Of a DNA stretch of 13,815 nucleotides, positions 6,432-12,194 are shown piece after piece (within the stretch, counting starts at the first letter, position 1; each line of letters starts with the position of its first letter). The notes under the pieces are model-generated. The model ran no database searches. It had not been told where the DNA came from and saw only the letters and a program-made list of their open reading frames with translations. Position numbers and translations under genes: made by a program. The stretch covers positions 76,192-90,006 of the forward strand of contig CP070826.1 in the NCBI GenBank assembly GCA_020344435.1. Direction: 5' to 3'. The DNA comes from Candidatus Bathyarchaeota archaeon. Lineage in GTDB: Archaea > Thermoproteota > Bathyarchaeia > Bathyarchaeales > Bathyarchaeaceae.

Positions 6432-7544
6432 TTGAGTTCAAGTCGTTCAATAGCTACTGCCGCCGCTGTGCTGTTGATGATTATTTGCTTTATGCCTTGC
6501 CTTTGTTCAGCAGCCAGTTTTGTTCACTCTTACTGGCTTCTGGATCATCCAGAAGGTTCTACCCGATATCGCTTAACGATCTCGGTGGCGCCTTCCCTCC
6601 ACGAGCATTATTCTAGTAGGAATCACAATCTTCCCCCATATGATTTTGCAGCGTTCGTGACTCCAGACGCTCTGGAGCCAATCGCTGAGGATCTCTGGAA
6701 CATTTACGGGGATGAGGAGGACTTTGCCAATGGTGTACTGATGGTTCTCCATCAGATTCCGTATAACGAGAGCGATAGGAGATTTCCTGTGGAGACGATT
6801 GTGGAGAATCAAGGTGACTGTGACACATTCTCCTACGTGGCTGCGTCGATTATGTTGGCTGGTGGGTTGGATGTGGTTTTGTTGTATTACGAGGATGAGA
6901 GACACATGAACGTGGGTGTCAGTCTTCTGCAATCACCACAGGACGCAAGGTCCGCAGCTCATTATTTCAGCTTTGAAGGGAAGAATTACTACGTGGCTGA
7001 ATGCACAGGTGGGAACTGGCAGGATGGGTGGAGAGTTGGCGAGTGCCCGCCAGAGTTTGAGAGCGCTTCCGCAGCTGTCGTCACGCTTGAGGGCTGTGAA
7101 CAGGGGTCTCCGGGGCAGGTCTCATCCAGCTACGATTCACCAACATCCTCATCCATATCGTTGGTGCTGTCCTCAATGTATGTCGTCCGTGGCAGCAGGG
7201 TTCTGATCAGCGGGTCGCTTTCTCCTCCACGCTCACACAGGAACATCACGGTTTACGTTAGGTCCGATTCATCATGGAGCCTACTGAAGGTTTTGGTGAC
7301 TGATGAGAACGGAATGTACTCGTCCACTTGGGAGCCGAGTTCAGCTGGAGTATACCAGATCATGGCAAGCTGGTCTGGAGATTCAGAATACGCTAGTGCA
7401 GAGAGCAACGTATGTACGCTCGTGGTCACCAACAACAACTGGATGGCCGTTGTAGTTGTAGCGGCTGCGGTTATTGGCGTGGTCATGGTGGCGGCTCTGC
7501 TAGCGAGAGAATCAAAATCCATCATAGTGGCCCCGCCTGAATGA
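6432..7544 (+). CDS. Secreted, membrane-anchored transglutaminase-like protein with Ig-like domain
   Basis: Predicted surface protein of 370 residues. A signal peptide (about 1-27, hydrophobic core AAAVLLMIICFM, cleavage likely after CSA) is followed by a transglutaminase/protease-like core. There NQGDCDTFSYVAA gives C130, RHMNVGV gives H158 and YYVAEC gives E190, in the Cys-His-Asp/Glu order of the superfamily. A Ser-rich linker (about 228-243) follows, then an Ig-like/filamin-like beta domain (about 245-333, ending in the G-V-Y-x-I and W-S-G-D-x-x-Y pattern), a membrane helix (about 337-357) and a short inside tail. The start is TTG with GAGGAG 5 nt upstream at 6421-6426. Activity could be a cysteine protease, peptidase or cross-linker acting outside the cell, with unknown substrate. 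It lies between two minus-strand biotin operons with no obvious functional tie. Confidence 0.82.
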   Translation: MSSSRSIATAAAVLLMIICFMPCLCSAASFVHSYWLLDHPEGSTRYRLTISVAPSLHEHYSSRNHNLPPYDFAAFVTPDALEPIAEDLWNIYGDEEDFANGVLMVLHQIPYNESDRRFPVETIVENQGDCDTFSYVAASIMLAGGLDVVLLYYEDERHMNVGVSLLQSPQDARSAAHYFSFEGKNYYVAECTGGNWQDGWRVGECPPEFESASAAVVTLEGCEQGSPGQVSSSYDSPTSSSISLVLSSMYVVRGSRVLISGSLSPPRSHRNITVYVRSDSSWSLLKVLVTDENGMYSSTWEPSSAGVYQIMASWSGDSEYASAESNVCTLVVTNNNWMAVVVVAAAVIGVVMVAALLARESKSIIVAPPE

Positions 7545-7588
7545 GAGAACTTAGACGCGCGGGAATGATCGGAAATGCGCTTGCGCAG

Positions 7589-7595
7589 AAAAAAA
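7589..7595 (-). terminator. Poly-T terminator for the minus-strand gene at 7639
   Basis: Seven A on the plus strand give a T7 run on the minus strand, about 45 nt after the stop of the small Cys/His gene. Archaeal transcription commonly ends at T-runs. Confidence 0.45.
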
Positions 7596-7633
7596 GGAAG
7601 GGTGATCAAGTGGAGCTTGGGCGTGGCAGACTG

Positions 7634-7638
7634 TTTTT
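7634..7638 (+). terminator. Possible poly-T terminator for the transglutaminase-like gene
   Basis: A T5 run about 90 nt after the stop, at the convergent junction. It is short, so the call is tentative. Confidence 0.3.
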
Positions 7639-7860
7639 CTAGAGTTTGATTGGTTCGCAGAGATTTTCCTCTTTAGCCGCTACACGACCACACCGTTTGC
7701 AAAGGTACTTGGCATTCTTCACCAATTGCTTGTATTCGTTGATGGGAATTCCTAGGACTTCAACAAGATTACACAGATGTTTGCTATGGCCTAGGTGAGG
7801 CATTTCTACAGTACCGTAGTAGCGACCTTCTTCTACACCTGTTCTTACTGCTTCTGACAT
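7639..7860 (-). CDS. Small Cys/His-rich protein, probable zinc binding, function unknown
   Basis: A 73-residue protein from ATG 7860. A His cluster ending in Cys (H22, H25, H28, C30 in MPHLGHSKHLC) precedes a zinc-ribbon-like C-terminus with C54-x2-C57 (LCKRCGRVA) and C68 in NLCEP. The C-terminal wording C-x-x-C-G-R-V-A with a later L-C-x-P recalls small conserved archaeal and anaerobe proteins of unknown role; this is from memory. GTGATC ends 3 nt before ATG 7860, which favours it over the TTG at 7875 and the GTG at 7869. It lies 108 bp after the propionyl-CoA carboxyltransferase gene on the same strand, so it may be at the end of that operon or separate. A role in metal or redox handling is only a guess. 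Confidence 0.72.
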   Translation of the reverse strand: MSEAVRTGVEEGRYYGTVEMPHLGHSKHLCNLVEVLGIPINEYKQLVKNAKYLCKRCGRVAAKEENLCEPIKL

Positions 7861-7983
7861 TTGGATCACATTCAACCAATTCTTTTATCCTAATCTTGCC
7901 CACGCGCTTAAAACATCTTCGCAAAACCTGGCGAAAGACCATTATTCTATGTTGTCTGAAACTGTGAAGCATGTATGCCTCTA

Positions 7984-9549
7984 TCATAGGGGCACGTTTG
8001 CGTGCTTTTTGGGGGGGCGTGTCTCTCTCTTCGTGACGAGCATCTCTAGGGCGGTGATTAGTTTGGGTCGTGTCTCCGTGGGCTTGATGACATCGTCGAT
8101 GTATCCCTTCTGGGCAGCGACGTAGGGACTGGCGAATTTGCTGCGATAGTCTGCGATCAACTCCTTTCTCTTTTTGTCAGGGTCTCTTGCCTTGGCGATT
8201 TCTCTCCTGAAGATTATGTTTATTGCTCCTTGAGGTCCCATGACTGCGATTTCAGCGGTTGGCCATGCATAGTTTATGTCTCCTCCCGAGTGTTTGCTGC
8301 CCATGACGTCGTATGCGCCTCCATACGCTTTTCGGACTATGAGTGTTATCTTGGGCACTGTTGCTTCACAATATGCGTATAGGAGTTTGGAGCCATGTCG
8401 TATTATTCCACCGTGTTCTTGATCGATTCCAGGTAGGAATCCGGGAACGTCGACGAAGGTGACGATTGGAATGTTGAATGAGTCGCAGAACCGGACAAAC
8501 CGGCCTGCCTTGGTTGAGGAGTTTATGTCCAGGGCGCCGGCGTAGAACTTCGGCTGGTTTGCGACTATGCCTATGGCGCGCCCGTTCAATCTTGCAAAGC
8601 CTATTACGATGTTTGGGGCCCATAGTGGATGGACCTCGAGGAAGTCACCGTTGTCCACCACGCTTGCGATAATCTCTTTTATGTTGTATGGCTTGTCAGG
8701 GTCCGTGGGCATTATCTCAATTATGTGTTCGTCGATTCTGTTCGGGTCATCTCCGGTATCAACTATTGGGGGGTCTTCCATGTTGTTTGAGGGCAAGTAG
8801 CCTAGTAGCTTCTTGATGATCTCAAGGCATTCCTCTTCGTTGTCAGCTATGAAATGTGCAACTCCGCTGGTCCGGCTGTGGACCAGGGCGCCTCCTAAAT
8901 CTTCAAAGGAGACCTCTTGCCCAATCACTGCCTTGATGACCTGTGGGCCTGTTATGAACATGTGGCTGGTCCCCTGTACCATCACTATGAAATCCGTGAG
9001 CGCTGGGGAGTAGACAGCGCCGCCGGCGCATGGGCCCATGATGGCTGAGATCTGGGGGACGACTCCTGAAGCCATGACGTTCCTGAAGAATATGTCGCCG
9101 TAGCCTGCCAGGCTTGCGACTCCTTCCTGAATCCTGGCTCCGCCAGAGTCATTCAACCCGATGACTGGGGCGCCTGATTTCATGGCTAGGTCCATCATCT
9201 TACAGACTTTCTCTGCGAATATCTCGCCGAGGGACCCGCCGAATACTGTAAAGTCTTGAGAGAAGATGAAGATGAGTCGGCCGTCTATTGTTCCGTAGCC
9301 AGTTACCACGCCGTCTCCCAGAATCTTCTTCTTGTCCATGCCAAAATCTGTGCATCGGTGAATTGCGAAGGGGTCGAGCTCCACGAAGCTTCCAGGGTCC
9401 AGGAGCAGCTCTATTCTTTCGCGTGCAGTCAGTTTTCCCCTTTTATGCTGTGCTTCTATCCTCTCTTTTCCACCGCCAAGCTTCGCTTCTTCTTTGAGCT
9501 TGGTGAGATTCTCTATCTTCTCCTCGGCTGACGGCTCTTTTGATGGCAT
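7984..9549 (-). CDS. pccB: Propionyl-CoA carboxylase / methylmalonyl-CoA decarboxylase carboxyltransferase subunit
   Basis: Crotonase-fold carboxyltransferase of 521 residues, the usual length for PccB, MmdA and the 12S subunit. It moves CO2 between carboxybiotin and propionyl-CoA to give (S)-methylmalonyl-CoA. N-half oxyanion motifs are GGARIQEG (136-143) and GPCAGGAVYSPALTD (172-186). C-half motifs are VPGFLPGIDQEHGGIIRHG (368-386) and KAYGGAYDVMGSKH (407-420). D414 lies where, as I recall, Asp favours propionyl- over acetyl-CoA in actinobacterial PccB. The C-terminal RPPKKHANVPL is typical of PccB/MmdA. ATG 9549 has AGGAAG 7 nt upstream and its own TATA-like box. It sits 48 bp after birA and near the epimerase, which supports the propionyl-CoA role. 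Running backwards it could be the decarboxylase or 12S transcarboxylase subunit, but no membrane pump gene is nearby. Confidence 0.93.
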   Translation of the reverse strand: MPSKEPSAEEKIENLTKLKEEAKLGGGKERIEAQHKRGKLTARERIELLLDPGSFVELDPFAIHRCTDFGMDKKKILGDGVVTGYGTIDGRLIFIFSQDFTVFGGSLGEIFAEKVCKMMDLAMKSGAPVIGLNDSGGARIQEGVASLAGYGDIFFRNVMASGVVPQISAIMGPCAGGAVYSPALTDFIVMVQGTSHMFITGPQVIKAVIGQEVSFEDLGGALVHSRTSGVAHFIADNEEECLEIIKKLLGYLPSNNMEDPPIVDTGDDPNRIDEHIIEIMPTDPDKPYNIKEIIASVVDNGDFLEVHPLWAPNIVIGFARLNGRAIGIVANQPKFYAGALDINSSTKAGRFVRFCDSFNIPIVTFVDVPGFLPGIDQEHGGIIRHGSKLLYAYCEATVPKITLIVRKAYGGAYDVMGSKHSGGDINYAWPTAEIAVMGPQGAINIIFRREIAKARDPDKKRKELIADYRSKFASPYVAAQKGYIDDVIKPTETRPKLITALEMLVTKRETRPPKKHANVPL

Positions 9550-9587
9550 TCAATCGCTTCCTGATTCCAAAAGCATGGTCTTACTGG

Positions 9588-9598
9588 GATATTAAATT
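9588..9598 (-). promoter_or_regulatory. Possible TATA box of pccB
   Basis: AAATTTAATATC-like sequence on the minus strand, centred about 44 bp before ATG 9549 and touching the birA stop. It would give pccB transcription independent of birA. Confidence 0.45.
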
Positions 9599-10419
9599 TA
9601 GTCAGTCTCTCGCTCATAAAGGCGAGTTCGGATGATTACGTCGCCTACCGTCACCTTTCTCTCGCTTCCATCTTCTAGTTTGATGACCAATTTTCCATTC
9701 TGATTGACATCAACTGCCTGGCCCACGATCTTTTCATCGAGGCTTATGACTTCCACGTGTTGACCAAGGAAGCCACCCAAGCTTCTCCACTCCTGAAGTA
9801 TCAGATCAAACTTCTCCTCCTCTAAGAGGCGGTAGTAATGCTCCAGCTTCTCGAATAGGGCCCGCAAGAAGTCTTCTCGATCAATCTCTTCACCGAGCTC
9901 CTTCTTCAAGGATGTGAGGGTGCCTCTCAAACGTTCAGGGAATGAATCTAGGCTGGTATTCGCGTTTATGCCAATTCCCACAACTGCGAAATCAATCGTT
10001 TCACCTTTTATGCTCGTCTCCGTCAGGATGCCGCAGACTTTCCTTCCCTTGATCAGAACGTCGTTGGGCCATTTGATCTCAGCGTTCAATCCGAAGATTT
10101 CTTTGATTGTCTGGGCTACGACCACTGCCGCGACAAGCGTCAGTTTGGGCGCTTCTTTGGGTTTGATTTGGGGTCGTAGGACTGTTGAGAGCCAGATTCC
10201 TCCTCGTGGCGATGCCCATCTTCTGCTGAGTCGTCCTCTTCCGAGAGTCTGCGTCTCAGAAATCACAACCGTTCCCTCTTCGGCTCCCTTACTCGCCAGT
10301 TTCTTTGCTATGTCGTTGGTTGATGTCGCCTCGGTGAAATGCTGGATTCTCTGGCCTATGAGATCCGTCTTCAGTCCCTTCTTGATCTTCTCGGGGTGAA
10401 TCCATGACCTTCTAGGCAC
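9598..10419 (-). CDS. birA: Biotin--[carboxyl carrier protein] ligase
   Basis: Makes biotinyl-AMP and attaches biotin to the carrier lysine, here most likely K151 and K153 of the two carriers. It is 273 residues. Visible are TSTND (32-36), the biotin/ATP loop GRGRLSRRW (60-68), KWPND (116-120) with K124, and GIGIN (148-152). A C-terminal SH3-like barrel (about 222-266) contains GQAVDVNQNG and EDGSERKV. The N-terminus HPEKIKKGLKTDLIG looks like the linker that follows the winged-helix domain in two-domain BirA, but the DNA-binding domain itself is absent. This is therefore a non-repressor ligase by sequence. The start is GTG 10419 with AGGAG 9 nt upstream. It lies 25 bp after the epimerase gene and 48 bp before pccB, in one apparent operon. 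Confidence 0.93.
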   Translation of the reverse strand: MPRRSWIHPEKIKKGLKTDLIGQRIQHFTEATSTNDIAKKLASKGAEEGTVVISETQTLGRGRLSRRWASPRGGIWLSTVLRPQIKPKEAPKLTLVAAVVVAQTIKEIFGLNAEIKWPNDVLIKGRKVCGILTETSIKGETIDFAVVGIGINANTSLDSFPERLRGTLTSLKKELGEEIDREDFLRALFEKLEHYYRLLEEEKFDLILQEWRSLGGFLGQHVEVISLDEKIVGQAVDVNQNGKLVIKLEDGSERKVTVGDVIIRTRLYERETD

Positions 10420-10444
10420 CAGGTCTAGCTCCTAGCGAGGTCTG

Positions 10445-10843
10445 CTATTTCTCGCACAATTCGACTAGAACGTTCTTTGTGCTCTTGGGGTGGAGAAATG
10501 CTATCTTGAACCCTTCAGCGCCGATTCTCGGCTTCTCATTCACAACTGCTATTCCTTGGTCTCTTATCTTCTGGAGGGCAGCTTCAATGTCGTCAACAGC
10601 AAAGGCCAGGTGATGCACGCCTTCTCCCCTCTTCTCAATGAACCTTGCGACTGCTCCTTCCTCTTCTGTCGGTTCAAGCAGTTCGATTTGGGTCTCTCCT
10701 GCATGGAGAAAAGCTATCTTGACTTTCTGTTCTTCAACGATTTGTATCTTTTCAACTTCTAGACCAAAGACTCCTTCATAGATTTCAAGTGCTTCGTCCA
10801 GATCCTTTACTGCGATGCCGATATGAGATAGTTCTTTTATCAC
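10445..10843 (-). CDS. mce: Methylmalonyl-CoA epimerase
   Basis: Vicinal-oxygen-chelate (glyoxalase-like) metalloenzyme that interconverts (S)- and (R)-methylmalonyl-CoA, linking propionyl-CoA carboxylase to methylmalonyl-CoA mutase. At 132 residues it is the usual size. Two beta-alpha-beta-beta-beta modules are visible. The first starts at HIGIAVKDLDEA with probable metal ligand H7 and ends in QIELLEP. The second starts at VHHLAFAVDDIEAA with H77 or H78 and ends in LVELCEK with E128. The GTG start at 10843 has GGTGA 6 nt upstream and a good TATA box. It is the first gene of the mce-birA-pccB cluster. The mutase is not in the window. Other small glyoxalase-like enzymes are similar, but the context strongly supports Mce. 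Confidence 0.92.
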   Translation of the reverse strand: MIKELSHIGIAVKDLDEALEIYEGVFGLEVEKIQIVEEQKVKIAFLHAGETQIELLEPTEEEGAVARFIEKRGEGVHHLAFAVDDIEAALQKIRDQGIAVVNEKPRIGAEGFKIAFLHPKSTKNVLVELCEK

Positions 10844-10883
10844 TTGAGTTCACCAACTCTATCAGCAGATTCTGTTGGGTCGA

Positions 10884-10893
10884 CATATAAAAC
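10884..10893 (-). promoter_or_regulatory. TATA box of the mce-birA-pccB operon
   Basis: GTTTTATATG on the minus strand, centred about 45 bp before GTG 10843. It is among the clearest promoters in the window. The predicted leader of about 18 nt contains the GGTGA ribosome site. Confidence 0.6.
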
Positions 10894-10984
10894 TCGCTGA
10901 ATCGGCAACATACGCATGTATTTGAGGTCAGCAAATAGGGAATGGCTTGATTATGAGGAGACTCGACCTGCAACGCAAGTTTCA

Positions 10985-12022
10985 TTATTCAATTATGAGA
11001 GTGTCAACAAGCTGGGCTGGTGCCTTCTCCAGATTGTCTATCACGTGTTCTGGGCCTCTGACTGGAACTAGTTGGATAGCGTTGGTGGGACAAGCGGGTG
11101 CACATAAGCCGCATCCGAAGCATTTGTCTTTGTCCACTATAGCCTTGGAATCAACAGTCGTGGCTGCCCCGAACTGACACCGTGTAGTGCAGAGTCCACA
11201 TCCGTCGCAGAGTTCACTGTCTATGGATGATATGTAGCGGCTTTTTGCTGTGATTCCTTCCTTGCCGAAGGATATCATGCCTCTTAGGATTGAGCAACAG
11301 CAGCTGCAGCAGTTGCAGAGAAACTGGTAGCCTTCGGGTTCTGTGTTGTTCAATTGATGTATGAGCCCAAGATCTTCACACCGTTTCACGATTGAAAGCG
11401 CTTCTTCTTTTGGTATTCTTCTGGCAATGCCTCTTTCAATGAAGATGTCTGCGAATTCGTTGAAGAGTAGACAAACGTCAGTGGGGTAGTCACATCGTCT
11501 ACTCATCGTTCTACATGCGCACTCTGTAACTGCAATTGTCTTCGCGTCTTCGAAGACTTCTGAGATTCTTTCATAAGGCAGAATCTCCCCCCATTTCATC
11601 GGAATCGTCTTTTCCACAGGTATGACACGAGTATAGTTCTCTGAGTATTGCTCATCTGGGCTGACCATCATCTTCTCTTCATGATAGCTGCGCCACAGGT
11701 CAAGAAATTCCTCACCGAACTTTTCGAAGTCCCTTCTGTCGGGAAGAATGGAATCCCATAGGTCACCATTCAAGCCATATCTGAGTTTATCATCCACCGG
11801 TTTGTAGAGGACAAAGCCTTTGTTGAATAGGTCTTTGAGGATTTCAGCGACCTTCACAGCCTCGACACTCACCTTCGGGGCTATTTCATCAGGAGTTCCA
11901 GGTAACGAAAGAAGAACTGCAGCGTCCGTCTTGGAGAGGCAAATCTCGAAGATTCTTGGCAGATATTTGGAGTTGGGGCTGCCATAGGCTTTCGCTAGTT
12001 CATGATACATTGCTTCTGCCAA
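10985..12022 (-). CDS. 4Fe-4S ferredoxin-type protein with winged-helix-like N-terminus, function unknown
   Basis: A cytoplasmic Fe-S protein of 345 residues from TTG 12022. Residues about 21-84 look like a winged helix (KTDAAVLLSL, then EIAPKVSVEAVKVAEILKDL, then NKGFVLYK). A Cys motif follows: C168-x-C170-x6-C177-x6-C184 in ECACRT...CLLF. Next is a dense CNCCSCCC run at 236-243. Two classical ferredoxin clusters close the protein (C272, C275, C278, C282 and C301, C304, C307, C311). I recognise the general type from anaerobic archaea and Desulfobacterota but not a proven function. Electron transfer with the divergent acyl-CoA dehydrogenase is plausible inference. Start choice: AAAGGT 7 nt before TTG 12022; an upstream TTG at 12061 would add 13 residues with no ribosome site. 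Confidence 0.8.
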   Translation of the reverse strand: MAEAMYHELAKAYGSPNSKYLPRIFEICLSKTDAAVLLSLPGTPDEIAPKVSVEAVKVAEILKDLFNKGFVLYKPVDDKLRYGLNGDLWDSILPDRRDFEKFGEEFLDLWRSYHEEKMMVSPDEQYSENYTRVIPVEKTIPMKWGEILPYERISEVFEDAKTIAVTECACRTMSRRCDYPTDVCLLFNEFADIFIERGIARRIPKEEALSIVKRCEDLGLIHQLNNTEPEGYQFLCNCCSCCCSILRGMISFGKEGITAKSRYISSIDSELCDGCGLCTTRCQFGAATTVDSKAIVDKDKCFGCGLCAPACPTNAIQLVPVRGPEHVIDNLEKAPAQLVDTLIIE

Positions 12023-12057
12023 TTCGATTACCTTTCGGAAGCATAACCAGAAACGAT

Positions 12058-12070
12058 GCAATTAATCTTT
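12058..12070 (-). promoter_or_regulatory. Possible TATA-like element of the Fe-S gene
   Basis: A-rich AAAGATTAAT-type sequence on the minus strand, about 43 bp before TTG 12022. It is weak as a motif, but the distance matches the other genes. Confidence 0.35.
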
Positions 12071-12148
12071 TGTCGAATACATGCCGACTTGCTTTCCTGT
12101 GAAGATCTGTAGTTCGCTCATTTGTAGGCTCATGTATGAATTCCGCAA

Positions 12149-12160
12149 AAAATTATATAC
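12149..12160 (+). promoter_or_regulatory. TATA box of the acyl-CoA dehydrogenase gene
   Basis: AAAATTATATAC preceded by GC and an A-run, centred about 41 bp before ATG 12195. The predicted leader is about 15 nt. Confidence 0.6.
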
Positions 12161-12194
12161 TTGACGACGGTAGGTTCCCTAACTGGATGGGTGG

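Noticed and set aside
6573..6932. A 119-residue minus-strand frame opposite the transglutaminase-like gene
   Set aside because: It overlaps the signal-peptide-proximal and catalytic regions of the real gene and shows no motif.
7575..7588. Small palindrome TGCGCTTGCGCA near the poly-A run, as a possible intrinsic terminator hairpin
   Set aside because: A five-base stem with a two-base loop is sterically poor. The T-run alone is sufficient for an archaeal terminator, so no hairpin feature was called.
9914..10399. A 161-residue plus-strand open frame opposite birA
   Set aside because: Antisense to the ligase catalytic core; the composition is low-information hydrophobic and serine-rich, and no family is recognised.
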